Under the pieces are notes generated by a model. It had not been told where the DNA came from. It did not search any database and saw only the letters and a program-made list of their open reading frames with translations. From the NCBI GenBank assembly GCA_024640085.1, contig JAHEFR010000001.1:62001-126000 (forward strand): DNA of 64,000 nt, in the 5' to 3' direction. The first letter of the stretch is position 1, and each line of letters starts with the position of its first letter. A program made the position numbers and the translations under genes. Source of the DNA: Gammaproteobacteria bacterium (GTDB lineage Bacteria > Pseudomonadota > Gammaproteobacteria > Steroidobacterales > XN24). Of the stretch, positions 1-8,859 are shown piece by piece.

Positions 1-788
1 GTGGCACCGCGGGCAGGACGACCCTGGCCGGGGAGGGGCTACAGCACCAGGACGGGCACGGTCTGATGCTGGCTTCGACCTTTCCCAACTGCGTGGCATA
101 CGACCCGGCCTACGCTTACGAGATGGCCGTGATTGTCCATGACGGCCTCAGGCGGATGCTCGAAGAGCAGGAGAACGTCTTTTATTACGTCACCTCCATG
201 AATGAGAACTACGAGCAGCCGGCGATGCCAGAGGGTGCGGGGGAGGGCATCCTGCGCGGGATCCACAGGGTGAGGGAGGCGGGTGACGGCAAGCTCCGGG
301 TGCAGTTGTTCGGTTCCGGCACGATCCTGCGGGAAGCGCTGGCCGCTGCCGATCTGCTCCAGGATGATTTTGGCGTGGCGGCCGATGTCTGGAGTGTCAC
401 CAGTTACAACGTGCTCCGCCGGGAGGCCCAGGACGCAGAACGCTGGAACCGGCTGCATCCTGCTGCGGAGTCCCGACGGAGTTTCGTCGAGGATTGCTTC
501 GAGGGGATCGATGGCCCGTTCGTCGCCGCGAGCGACTACATGGCGGCGGTGCCAGACCAGGTCCGGCAGTGGGTCCCCGGGCGCTACGTCGTCCTGGGAA
601 CGGACGGCTACGGTCGCAGTGACGGACGCCAGGCATTGCGCTCGCATTTCGAGGTCGATCGACACCACATCGCCGTCGCGGCGCTCAAGGCGCTGGCCGA
701 CGAAGGCAAGCTGGAGCGGGAAAAGGTCGCCGGGGCCATCGAGCGCTACTCGATCGACCCGGACAAGCCCAATCCCGTGAACGCCTGA
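1..788 (+). CDS. aceE: Pyruvate dehydrogenase E1 component, C-terminal part (5' end outside window)
   Basis: This is the 3' end of the homodimeric E1 subunit, which decarboxylates pyruvate on thiamine diphosphate and acetylates the lipoyl group of E2. The reading frame is open from base 3, giving about 261 residues. The HQDGH segment near residue 20 and the following stretch LASTFPNCVAYDPAYAYE are typical of the AceE transketolase C-terminal half. The C-terminus (DRHHIAVAALKALADEGKL) also matches the family. The full protein is normally about 890 residues, so roughly the first 70 percent lies upstream of the window. The stop is 16 bases before aceF, so the two are probably co-transcribed. Confidence 0.96.
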   Translation, partial: GTAGRTTLAGEGLQHQDGHGLMLASTFPNCVAYDPAYAYEMAVIVHDGLRRMLEEQENVFYYVTSMNENYEQPAMPEGAGEGILRGIHRVREAGDGKLRVQLFGSGTILREALAAADLLQDDFGVAADVWSVTSYNVLRREAQDAERWNRLHPAAESRRSFVEDCFEGIDGPFVAASDYMAAVPDQVRQWVPGRYVVLGTDGYGRSDGRQALRSHFEVDRHHIAVAALKALADEGKLEREKVAGAIERYSIDPDKPNPVNA

Positions 789-804
789 TCCGGGAGAGGT
801 AGCT

Positions 805-2436
805 GTGGCCAGCCAGATAGAGATCAGGGTACCGGACATCGGCGACTTCGCGGACGTGGAGATCGTGGAGGTTCACGTGGCTCCCGGAGACCGCGTGGCA
901 GTGGAGGACCCGCTGATCACACTGGAGACCGACAAGGCCTCCATGGATGTTCCCGCGACCTCGGCGGGCGTCGTCGCCTCGGTGGCGGTGGAAGCCGGCG
1001 GCCGCGTCAGCCAGGGAGACCTGGTGTGTTCGCTTGAGGCGGATGGCGAGGCGGCCGAGGGAACCGGCGAGTCCGCAGAGGGAAGCGGCGGTGGCGATAC
1101 GCCCGATGCCGATCGCGGCGGCAGCGATGAATCGAATCCTGAGGACTCCGATGGCACCGAACCCCGGGAGATCCGGGTGCCGGATATCGGCGACTTCTCC
1201 GACGTGGACGTGATCGAAGTACACGTTTCCGTCGGCGATGCAGTCAAGAAGGAAGATCCCCTGATCACGCTGGAGACCGACAAGGCTTCGATGGACGTGC
1301 CGGCCACCGGCGACGGCGTCGTCAAGTCCATCGCCGTCCAGGCCGGCGGCAAGGTATCCGAGGGCGACCTGATTCTCACACTCGAGGGATCTGGCGGGTC
1401 ACCGCCATCGGGGGCGCCGGCCGAGCCCCCGCCCCGGGCATCCGACGACCAGACGGCCTCTCCCGAAGCGCCCCCGGCGCCGAAAGCCGTGGCGCCTGCT
1501 GCCAAGGTCGACGAGAAAGCGTTCTCGGAGGCCCATGCTGGTCCGTCGGTACGCCGGTTCGCCAGGGAACTGGGTGTCGATCTCGGTCGCCTCCAGGGCT
1601 CGGGGCGCAAGGGACGGATCACCCGGGACGACGTCAAGGCCTTCGTCAAGGCGGCCATGACCGCCGGGCCCGTCGCCACCGTCGTCGCGCCAGCGGCGGC
1701 ACTGCCCAAGGTCCCTGAAGTTGATTTCTCCCGTTTCGGGGACGTCGAGGCGCAGCCCCTGACTCGGATCCAGAAGATCTCTGGTCCCCGGCTGCACGCC
1801 AGCTGGGTCAACCTGCCTCATGTCACCCAGTTCGACGAGGCCGACATCACGGCCCTTGAAGACCGACGCAAGAAGCTGAAAGAGAAGGCAGCGAAACAGG
1901 GGGCACGCCTGACACCCCTGGCATTCCTGGTGGTGGCATGCGTGAACGCCCTGAAAGAATTCCCGCGTTTCAACTCATCGCTCGATGCCACTGGCGAGAA
2001 CCTGATCTTCAAGAAGTACTTCCACGTGGGATTCGCTGCAGACACTCCCAACGGCCTGGTGGTTCCGGTGCTTCGGGACGCCGACAAGATGACTCTCCTC
2101 GAGATCGCCCGGGCGCTGGACGGTCTGTCCGCCAAGGCCCGTGACGGCAAGCTCTCGCCGGGAGACATGCAAGGGGGATGTTTCACGATCTCGAGTCTGG
2201 GGAGTATCGGTGGTACTGCCTTCACCCCGATCATCAACGCGCCGGAGGTCGGTATCCTGGGGGTGTCGCGGGCCTTCATGAAACCGGTGTGGGTGGACGG
2301 TGCGTTCGTCCCGCGCCTGACCTTGCCCCTGTCACTTTCTTACGATCACCGGGTGATCGACGGAGCGGAAGCGGTGCGGTTCACCCGGTTCCTGGCCGAT
2401 CAACTGGAGGATCCCGACGGCCTGATGCTGGCCTGA
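805..2436 (+). CDS. aceF: Dihydrolipoamide acetyltransferase (E2 of pyruvate dehydrogenase)
   Basis: E2 transfers the acetyl group from lipoate to CoA and forms the core of the pyruvate dehydrogenase complex. The 543 residues comprise lipoyl domain 1 (about 5-80, ETDKAS with Lys44), an acidic Gly/Glu linker, lipoyl domain 2 (about 122-197, Lys160), and a Pro/Ala linker. An E3/E1-binding domain follows (about 250-285, VRRFARELGVDLGRLQGSGR), then the catalytic domain from about 310 with DHRVIDG (His515, Asp519) near the end. The start is GTG with gggagaggt just upstream. It lies between aceE and lpd in the usual order. Two lipoyl domains is within the normal range of one to three for this family. 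Confidence 0.97.
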   Translation: MASQIEIRVPDIGDFADVEIVEVHVAPGDRVAVEDPLITLETDKASMDVPATSAGVVASVAVEAGGRVSQGDLVCSLEADGEAAEGTGESAEGSGGGDTPDADRGGSDESNPEDSDGTEPREIRVPDIGDFSDVDVIEVHVSVGDAVKKEDPLITLETDKASMDVPATGDGVVKSIAVQAGGKVSEGDLILTLEGSGGSPPSGAPAEPPPRASDDQTASPEAPPAPKAVAPAAKVDEKAFSEAHAGPSVRRFARELGVDLGRLQGSGRKGRITRDDVKAFVKAAMTAGPVATVVAPAAALPKVPEVDFSRFGDVEAQPLTRIQKISGPRLHASWVNLPHVTQFDEADITALEDRRKKLKEKAAKQGARLTPLAFLVVACVNALKEFPRFNSSLDATGENLIFKKYFHVGFAADTPNGLVVPVLRDADKMTLLEIARALDGLSAKARDGKLSPGDMQGGCFTISSLGSIGGTAFTPIINAPEVGILGVSRAFMKPVWVDGAFVPRLTLPLSLSYDHRVIDGAEAVRFTRFLADQLEDPDGLMLA

Positions 2437-2449
2437 GGAGCGCCATCCG

Positions 2450-4210
2450 ATGAGCGAGACCAAAGACGTCAGGGTCCCGGATATCGGCGACTTCACAGAC
2501 GTGGAGATCATCGAGATCCACGTGCGGGCCGGAGACAAGGTCGCGGCGGAAGACCCGCTGATCACCCTCGAGAGCGACAAGGCGTCCATGGACGTCCCGT
2601 CGCCTGTCGCCGGCGTCGTGGAGTCGGTGCAGGTGGCAGTCGGAGAAAAAGTCTCCGAAGGGTCCCCTATCCTGCTGATGCGGCCCCAGGCCGGGAGCGG
2701 AGAGAAATCGGCCGTGAAAGAAGCGGCGCCCTCAGGCGGCGACGCCCCGGTGGGTGAGTCTCCGGCCACACGCAGCGGCCCGGTCGGGGATGCCGACGTT
2801 TCGGCGCGCCTGGTGGTCCTGGGTGCCGGCCCGGGCGGATACACGGCGGCCTTCAGGGCCGCCGACCTCGGTCTGGACGTTGTACTGGTGGAGCGCTACC
2901 CCACGCTCGGCGGCGTCTGTCTGAACGTGGGCTGTATTCCCTCCAAGGCTTTACTACATGCCGCCAAGGTGGTCGAGGAAGCCGAGAGCATGGCTGGTAA
3001 CGGTATCGTATTCGGATCGCCCACCATCGACATCGAGCGGTTGCGCGGCTGGAAAGAAAGCATCGTCGGGCGCCTGACCAAGGGCCTGGCAGGGCTCGCG
3101 TCGAGCCGCAAGGTCCGGGTGGTCCACGGCAAGGCCAGGTTCGCGTCGGCCAACAATCTCGAGGTGGAGGGAGACGACGGCACGACAGTCGTCGGCTTCG
3201 AGCAATGCATCGTCGCCGCCGGCTCACGGTCGTTCATGCTGCCTGACATGCCGGACGACCCGCGCATCGTGGATTCCACCGGCGCCCTGGAACTGGAGTC
3301 CCTGCCGGAGCGCTTGCTGGTTGTCGGCGGCGGCATCATCGGGCTGGAGATGGCCTGTGTTTACGATGCGTTGGGTGTCAAGGTATCGGTCGTCGAACTG
3401 ACGCCGACGCTGATGCCGGGGTGCGACCCCGATCTGGTACGCCCGTTGCAGAAGCGCATCGACAAGCGCTACGAGAATATCTGGCTCGGCACGCGGGTGA
3501 CCGCCATGGAGGCCACCGACGAGGGCATACGGGTCAGTTTCGACGGCGACAAGGCCCCCGAGACCCAGGTCTTCGGCAAGGTTCTGGTGGCCGTCGGGCG
3601 GGTGCCCAACGGCAAATCCATCGGCGCTGAAAATGCCGGCGTCAACGTCGACGACAAGGGCTTCATCCCGGTGGACGGGCAGATGCGCACCAACGTGGCC
3701 CACATCTTCGCCATCGGCGACATCGTCGGTCAGCCGATGCTGGCGCACAAGGCCAGCCACGAAGGCAAGGTCGCCGCGGAAGTGGCGGCCGGCAGAAAGA
3801 GCGCCTTCGACGCCCGCGTTATCCCGTCAGTGGCGTACACGGATCCGGAAGTGGCCTGGGTGGGTCTCACTGAGACCGAGGCGAAAACCCAGGGAGTCGC
3901 CTACGAGGTGGGCAAGTTTCCCTGGGCCGCCAGCGGGCGGTCCCTCGCCCTGGGGAGGGACGAGGGCATGACCAAGCTCCTGTTCGATCCAGAGACCCAT
4001 CGTCTTCTCGGGGCGGGTATCGTCGGCACCAGCGCGGGTGACCTGATCGGGGAGGCGGGGCTGGCGATCGAGATGGGAGCGGACGCCGCCGATATCGGAC
4101 TGACGATCCATCCCCACCCAACGCTGACCGAGACGGTGGCGATGGCGGCGGAAGCCTTCGAAGGCTCGCTCACCGAGCTGTATCTGCCCAAGCGGAAGAA
4201 GAAGAGCTAG
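2450..4210 (+). CDS. lpdA: Dihydrolipoamide dehydrogenase (E3) with N-terminal lipoyl domain
   Basis: E3 reoxidises dihydrolipoamide with FAD and NAD+. At 586 residues it is about 110 longer than ordinary E3. The extra part is an N-terminal lipoyl domain (1-80, ESDKAS, Lys44) plus a linker. The E3 body shows the FAD site VVLGAGPGGYTAAF (about 122-135), the redox pair GGVCLNVGCIPSK (Cys157 and Cys162), an NAD site GGGIIGLEMA, and the catalytic HPTLTE pair near His556 and Glu561. The C-terminus is KRKKKS. Lipoyl-E3 fusions are known from Neisseria and related PDH clusters. It starts 13 bases after aceF. Its stop is shared with the convergent glycosyltransferase in CTAG at 4207-4210. Confidence 0.97.
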   Translation: MSETKDVRVPDIGDFTDVEIIEIHVRAGDKVAAEDPLITLESDKASMDVPSPVAGVVESVQVAVGEKVSEGSPILLMRPQAGSGEKSAVKEAAPSGGDAPVGESPATRSGPVGDADVSARLVVLGAGPGGYTAAFRAADLGLDVVLVERYPTLGGVCLNVGCIPSKALLHAAKVVEEAESMAGNGIVFGSPTIDIERLRGWKESIVGRLTKGLAGLASSRKVRVVHGKARFASANNLEVEGDDGTTVVGFEQCIVAAGSRSFMLPDMPDDPRIVDSTGALELESLPERLLVVGGGIIGLEMACVYDALGVKVSVVELTPTLMPGCDPDLVRPLQKRIDKRYENIWLGTRVTAMEATDEGIRVSFDGDKAPETQVFGKVLVAVGRVPNGKSIGAENAGVNVDDKGFIPVDGQMRTNVAHIFAIGDIVGQPMLAHKASHEGKVAAEVAAGRKSAFDARVIPSVAYTDPEVAWVGLTETEAKTQGVAYEVGKFPWAASGRSLALGRDEGMTKLLFDPETHRLLGAGIVGTSAGDLIGEAGLAIEMGADAADIGLTIHPHPTLTETVAMAAEAFEGSLTELYLPKRKKKS

Positions 4211-5316
4211 GGTCCGATTGACTGTCCCCGGGAACCCAGGGCGTCCTGGTAGACAGCCAGGGTCCGTTCTATGGTCTCCTGGATATTGAATTTCTCGTCG
4301 ATTCGGCGACGGGCATTGTCGCCCATCGTGCAGGCACCCTCGGGATCCTCGTAGAGCCTCCGGATTGCACCAGCCAGCATCGCCGCGTCCCCCGTCGGCA
4401 CCACCAGTCCGGATTCGCCATGGGCCACCAATTCCGGCGAACCGCCGGTGTCGGTCACCACTGGTGGCACCCCGTACGCCATAGCCTCGATTACCGTTTT
4501 CGGGAGACCTTCCCGCTTCAGGGACGGCAGCACTGCACAGTCGCAGGCCGCAATGATCGTACAGGCATCCGCGCGAAATCCGGTCCTGTGGATGCGGTCG
4601 CGGAAAGGGCTGGAAGCGATGACCCTGGCCAGGCGCGGATCGTCCATGCCGGCACCCACAAGCAACAGGTGGATCGGCGCCCCGTGCGGAAGGTGGCGGG
4701 TGGACTCGATCAGCACATCGATACCCTTGCGCGGTCTGTAATTGGCGACGAGACCCACCACGAAGGCGTCCGGGGCAATCCCGAACTCGGCGTACAGGTC
4801 CGTCGGCTGATCGCTGTACCAGGCCAGGTCGTGACCTTTGTAGACGGTGACGCAACTCGCCGGATCGAGCCTGCGCCTGGCCATGTCGCGACGGACGGCC
4901 TCCGCCACGCAGATCACCCTGTCGATGCGGGGATTGAGGTGGGTCAGCCAGCATATCGGGTCGTAGCGATGCACGTTGCCGGTCTGCCCGCGGTAGGTGA
5001 TCACCCTGACCGGCAGGCCCCGGGCGGCCCTCACGCCATTGGCGATGGCCTTGTTGTTGAACAGGTGCACGATGTCGTGCCGGCCCTCGACCAGGTGCCG
5101 GCGGATGACAGCGACGTCCCGGCGGCCGAACTTGTTCCGCGTGACGAAATCGATGACCCTGATGCCCGCCGCTTCCATGGCGTCCCGGTAGACCGAGTCG
5201 CCCTGGGTCATGATGTCGCACTCCAGCCCCCGGCGTGCCAGGCCGATCAGCGTCTCCGCCTCGGGTCGGATGCTGTTGAGCGTATCGGCGTGGGAGGTTA
5301 TCCAGAGTACTTTCAT
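4207..5316 (-). CDS. Glycosyltransferase, GT4 family
   Basis: This 369-residue protein has a GT-B fold. The N-terminus MKVLWITSHADTLNSIRPEA resembles GT4 acceptor-side domains. The C-terminal half carries the GT4 nucleotide-sugar site: VANYRPRKGIDVLIES, then LKREGLPKTVIEAMAYG with the E-x7-E motif, and VVTDTGGSPELV. No signal peptide or membrane segment is visible, so it is likely cytosolic or peripheral on the inner membrane. It stands alone as a monocistronic gene, so its acceptor cannot be named; surface polysaccharide or LPS assembly is the usual role. It converges on lpd with a 4-base shared stop. No wzx/wzy or other sugar genes are nearby. Confidence 0.88.
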   Translation of the reverse strand: MKVLWITSHADTLNSIRPEAETLIGLARRGLECDIMTQGDSVYRDAMEAAGIRVIDFVTRNKFGRRDVAVIRRHLVEGRHDIVHLFNNKAIANGVRAARGLPVRVITYRGQTGNVHRYDPICWLTHLNPRIDRVICVAEAVRRDMARRRLDPASCVTVYKGHDLAWYSDQPTDLYAEFGIAPDAFVVGLVANYRPRKGIDVLIESTRHLPHGAPIHLLLVGAGMDDPRLARVIASSPFRDRIHRTGFRADACTIIAACDCAVLPSLKREGLPKTVIEAMAYGVPPVVTDTGGSPELVAHGESGLVVPTGDAAMLAGAIRRLYEDPEGACTMGDNARRRIDEKFNIQETIERTLAVYQDALGSRGQSIGP

Positions 5317-5573
5317 GCAGGTATTTGTCAGTCAGGATTCCGCCGTTAGTGCATCATAACGTTCCAGACGCATGCCGGACGGGCGGGTAGGAGCCAACAC
5401 TCAAAATGAGTGCTTGTCAGTAAACGAATTCGGTGGACCGCCCGTACCTGACTTGTCGCTGATAAGCGCCAGGTTGCGCCCAGACCCTGCATTTTGAAAA
5501 TCCGCTTCCGGCTGCGGACTCAATCGGTCGATGCAACATCTAACCCCCGTCGAGGGGAGAGGAGGTGTTGCAG
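5317..5573. other. Intergenic stretch upstream of GT4 gene with short palindrome and IS left flank
   Basis: No gene is visible here. It contains a perfect 6-base inverted repeat with a 3-base loop (CACTCA AAA TGAGTG, 5398-5412). Its position suggests an operator or a small hairpin for the GT4 gene. The motif TTGTCAGT occurs near both 5327 and 5415. The stretch 5515-5573 directly precedes the IS30-type transposase fragment and should contain the left end of that element. It includes a strong ribosome binding site (gaggggagaggagg, about 5551-5565) for the fragment. I could not find a matching right end. Confidence 0.4.
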
Positions 5574-5672
5574 ATGGAATATCCGACAACGATCTATTAC
5601 ACCGAGGCGGACAAGGCCTTGATGTGGGATCGCCGGGAGCTATCTATCGCCGGAATCTTTCCCAGCCGTTGA
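5574..5672 (+). pseudogene. IS30-family transposase, N-terminal remnant
   Basis: A 32-codon frame begins MEYPTTIYYTEADKALMWDR. From memory of the family, this is the conserved N-terminus of a group of IS30-type transposases, which normally continue with a helix-turn-helix for several hundred residues. Here the match stops after about 20 residues (near base 5633). The frame then runs antisense through the last codons of the TPR gene to a stop at 5670-5672. A purine-rich ribosome binding site sits 8-20 bases upstream. The rest of the element, including the DDE catalytic domain, is missing. It is a relic of an insertion followed by a deletion that ended at the 3' end of the neighbouring gene. 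Confidence 0.6.
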
Positions 5673-7913
5673 CTTTCTGCTCTCGCGGACTTCGTCCAGC
5701 AACGCCTGGAAATCTTCCTCGGCGTCGATCCGCTGCACCTCGGCCCGCTGCCGGTCCACGTCGGCTTTGACTTCGGCCGTCAGCGCCTGGTAACGGGGAT
5801 CGTTTCTCAGCGCACCCCACCGTGGATCATGCTTGTCGATGTAGTATCGGCGCCATCCGGCTTTCACCGCCTGCTCCAGCCGGTCCAGAGCCAGCTCCTT
5901 GTCGTCCATAAGGACGGCATTCCGGGCTGCCCCATAAAGCTCCCAACTTTGCATCGTCTCGACAGAGGCACGCTTCTGAAGAAACCATTGCTCCACGATC
6001 TCCAGCCGCTGTCGAGCCATGTCCGGCATGCCTGTCTGGCGGTAGGCCCACGCAAGGGACTGGTAAGCGTCCATCCCGTAAAAGCGACTTAGGCTTCGGA
6101 TAGCCACTTCACCAGCATTCGGAAGCCACTCCGCCAGCATGTCAACGGCCTCGCGATAGTCGCCGGAAAGAGCCACGTTGATGCCAACGAAGTCCCTTTC
6201 TGTGGGCGATAGCTCGGTCACGGAAACTCCACTGGCATCGCGTGCCCGTCGCATCTCTTCTGTTGCCTGATCGTATTCCCCCTGCCAGTAAGGGATATAG
6301 GCTTGCATCCAGCCTGTCATGACCCACGGCCGTTCCGGATATTCCTCGGCCGTTGCTGAAATCAGGTTCGTCGCGGTTTGAAACTGGCCCAGCATGGCGT
6401 AGTTCTCGGCGAGAAGAATATACGAGAGCACTCGATCGCTTGACAGCACCAGGCGCTTGGCCATCCTGTTGGCATCAATCAGCCGGCCGGTGCGCCTATA
6501 GAAAGACGACAGCATATGGATCGCGGATACAGGCGGTTCCGGAAGATCCACCAGGCGCCGCAGTATCCACTCTGCCCGGTCTGGATTGCCGCCCTCCCAG
6601 ACTTTGAAAGCCATATTGGTGGCGATACTTCCCTGGAAGGGGTCGAGCGCGTAGGCCCTCTCGATCCACTCGTCTGCCTCCTCCTGCCTGCCCTGGAGGT
6701 TCACTACCTGTGCCAACCAGTTCATGGCATCCACCATGTTGGGGTCGCCGCTGAGCGCCTCGCGCAACGCAGCCTCTGATGCATCCAGATCAGGGGCGCG
6801 TCGCGAATTCAGGAACAATCCGCGGGCCGCCAATGCCCGCGGCAAATCCGGGGCCAGATCGAGCGCCGTTATGACAGCGGCGTCAGCCTTCTGCAAGTCT
6901 TGCTGGTCGACTTTGCCGATCAGCAGGCTGATGGCGTACTCGGCGTGGGCCTCCGCATAATCGGGATCCAGTTTGATGGCCAGCGCCAGTTCTTCTCTGG
7001 CCGCCACGGTATCCCTCCTGTAAAGCAAGTCCCGCCCCGCAACGAAATGCTTGTAGGCGTCCAGGGACGGTTTGTAGCCGCCTCCGAAATTGGCGACGAC
7101 CTGGGGCGCCACTTCGGTCGCGACAAGACTGGCGATCTCATCCTGGATGGCGAAAATATCTTCCAACACCCGGTCATAGTTCTTGCTCCACAGCTGGGTG
7201 CCCTTGTCTGCCACAAGCTGGGCCGACACGCGGATGCGATCGCCTTGCGTGCGAACGCTGCCCTTCACGAGATAGCGGACTCCAAGAAGGTCGCTGATTC
7301 TGGGAATGGCGTAGTCGCTGCCCTTGAACTGGTTTGATGACGTCCGCGCAATGACCTTCAGCTCGCCGTATTGTCCCAGCCGGTTGCGAATTTCCTCCGA
7401 GACCCCGTCGGAGAACACGTCGTTCTCCGGATCGGTGCTGATGTTGTCAAACGGAAGCACGGCGATGGAGTTGGGCAGCTTTTCCGTCGGTGCCAGATCG
7501 ATTCGGGCTTCAATCCCGCTCGCGTCGGTCCGTGGCAGGGTCAGGGTCCTGTACGCCGCGAAATAGACGATGACGCCGGCGGTCAACACCAATACCCCGA
7601 GGACGATGTAGTCATTACGCTCGAGTGGCCGGGGTTCTACTGCGCCAACGTCGCCCGCCGGCATCGTGCGCCTGATCCCATGAGCCGTGATATTGAAGAA
7701 CCATCCGAACACCAGGGCCAGGGGAAAGCCGACAATGGCGGCGATCAACAGCACGTTGATGCCCGTGTCCGGAATACCCCAGCCGGGGAAGAACACGTCG
7801 GCCGCTTGCATCACCAGCCAGGCGCCCACGACGTACAGACCGGCCGTAGTGAATACCCGGCGGCGACGGAATTCCCTGGCCAAGCGGACAAGTGCGGGAG
7901 GGCGGCTAGTCAT
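5640..7913 (-). CDS. TPR-repeat membrane protein with TolB/FlgO-like domain
   Basis: This 757-residue protein has a short basic cytosolic N-terminus (RREFRRRR-type) and two hydrophobic segments (about 22-40 and 50-72). A third transmembrane segment (about 100-120) precedes a TolB/FlgO-like domain beginning NSIAVLPFDNISTDPENDVF and continuing ELKVIARTSSNQFKG. The C-terminal 450 residues are helical TPR-like repeats (for example DPDYAEAHAEYAISLLIG). Proteins of this layout are often annotated as adenylate cyclase-like TPR proteins and are abundant in some marine gammaproteobacteria. There is no cyclase domain here and no function can be assigned. Its last codons abut the IS30 remnant, yet the C-terminus looks intact. 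Confidence 0.8.
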   Translation of the reverse strand: MTSRPPALVRLAREFRRRRVFTTAGLYVVGAWLVMQAADVFFPGWGIPDTGINVLLIAAIVGFPLALVFGWFFNITAHGIRRTMPAGDVGAVEPRPLERNDYIVLGVLVLTAGVIVYFAAYRTLTLPRTDASGIEARIDLAPTEKLPNSIAVLPFDNISTDPENDVFSDGVSEEIRNRLGQYGELKVIARTSSNQFKGSDYAIPRISDLLGVRYLVKGSVRTQGDRIRVSAQLVADKGTQLWSKNYDRVLEDIFAIQDEIASLVATEVAPQVVANFGGGYKPSLDAYKHFVAGRDLLYRRDTVAAREELALAIKLDPDYAEAHAEYAISLLIGKVDQQDLQKADAAVITALDLAPDLPRALAARGLFLNSRRAPDLDASEAALREALSGDPNMVDAMNWLAQVVNLQGRQEEADEWIERAYALDPFQGSIATNMAFKVWEGGNPDRAEWILRRLVDLPEPPVSAIHMLSSFYRRTGRLIDANRMAKRLVLSSDRVLSYILLAENYAMLGQFQTATNLISATAEEYPERPWVMTGWMQAYIPYWQGEYDQATEEMRRARDASGVSVTELSPTERDFVGINVALSGDYREAVDMLAEWLPNAGEVAIRSLSRFYGMDAYQSLAWAYRQTGMPDMARQRLEIVEQWFLQKRASVETMQSWELYGAARNAVLMDDKELALDRLEQAVKAGWRRYYIDKHDPRWGALRNDPRYQALTAEVKADVDRQRAEVQRIDAEEDFQALLDEVRESRKSTAGKDSGDR

Positions 7914-8318
7914 GACGTCACCGGCGCCTTTACACGCGATTCACGTCACTATACCAAGAAGGTCAGGATGCGGTTGCCGTCACGGTCGTGCCGGTACTGC
8001 TGCCATCGAAAAACGCGGAGATCTGCTTCGGGTGGGAAGCAGACGCTCAGGGTTTCACCGGAAGCTCGTCTACATTCCGGTGATAGGTCGCTCATGCAAC
8101 TGATTGTTTCCTGTACCCGGTCGCTGTAGGGCTGCAGTCGTTCGTACTCCGAGGGAGTGACATCGACGAGGACGCGGCCCAGGGGATGGCTGGATTTCAG
8201 GCACCCCTTACGGCGGCGGTCGTTGGGGCGGATAGAGTTGGTCCGGGGGGACGACCTGCCCCCCGCGGCGAATCACCGGTGCCCGTCAAGTCGCGCCGTG
8301 ACGCCGGCCCCCTGTGGA
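7914..8318. other. 405-base gap; possible decayed small gene on minus strand
   Basis: No gene with a normal start is present. On the minus strand a frame is open from 8272 to a TAG at 7949-7951 (107 codons). It reads plausibly in its second half (VDVTPSEYERLQPYSDRVQE near the middle, QYRHDRDGNRILTFLV at the end), but has no usable ATG or GTG before an internal ATG 40 codons from the end. A second short minus frame ends at 8208 with QVVPPDQLYPPQRPPP. This looks like either a degraded gene behind doxX or chance open frames in GC-rich DNA. I recognise no family. Confidence 0.3.
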
Positions 8319-8849
8319 TCAGTGACCCACGAGCCGACGGCGGATAGCGTAGTCGAGGCTTGCTTTCCCGGGACCGTTGAGGATCAGGGGGATGAACATC
8401 ACCAGGTAGAGCAGCGGCAGCTTGTAATTGCCGAAGCCCTTGTTGGTGATCGCGTAGCCCTTGAGCATCTCCGAAAAGCTTTCGTAGCCGCGCACGTCCC
8501 CGGACCATACGTCGCCCACGCCCCAATGGACGGCGGCGACGGCGACGATCGTGAGGATGGAGAGGCTCACCGCCCAGAACCGAGTGAATAGTCCGACCAG
8601 GATCAGGACGCCTCCCACGAGTTCGAACCAGGTTGCCATGAGCCAGCTGACGTCCGGCGGCACCATGTTGAAAGGGAACGGAAAGTTGTCCTGGATGCTG
8701 CCGAACCAGTTGGATCCGCTGTACTTGGCGAGCCCGGCCTCGACAAATTCCCAGGCAAGAATGATCCTCAGAACAAGAGGGCCGATCCAGTCCCCGATTC
8801 CCTCCAGAAGGTCTGTCAGGCGGACCCAGGCGCCGGAAATCAACCCCAT
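8319..8849 (-). CDS. DoxX family membrane protein
   Basis: This small inner-membrane protein has about 176 residues and four hydrophobic helices (PLVLRIILAWEFVEAGLAK, WLMATWFELVGGVLILVGLF, AVSLSILTIVAVAAVHWGVG, LPLLYLVMFIPLIL). These match the DoxX fold found in quinol-linked and metal or thiol-stress operons. The start at 8849 is preferred over the upstream in-frame ATG at 8930. It begins MGLISGAWVRL, has gaggagag immediately upstream, and avoids overlap with the preceding gene. It lies 10 bases after the DUF2063 gene and completes a DUF692-DUF2063-DoxX operon like those making bufferin-type metal-binding peptides, where the DoxX member is the fourth gene (bufD). Confidence 0.88.
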   Translation of the reverse strand: MGLISGAWVRLTDLLEGIGDWIGPLVLRIILAWEFVEAGLAKYSGSNWFGSIQDNFPFPFNMVPPDVSWLMATWFELVGGVLILVGLFTRFWAVSLSILTIVAVAAVHWGVGDVWSGDVRGYESFSEMLKGYAITNKGFGNYKLPLLYLVMFIPLILNGPGKASLDYAIRRRLVGH

Positions 8850-8859
8850 CTGCCTCTCC

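Noticed and set aside
39-839. 266-residue minus-strand frame opposite aceE
   Set aside because: AceE sequence is unmistakable on the plus strand; the antisense frame is not protein-like.
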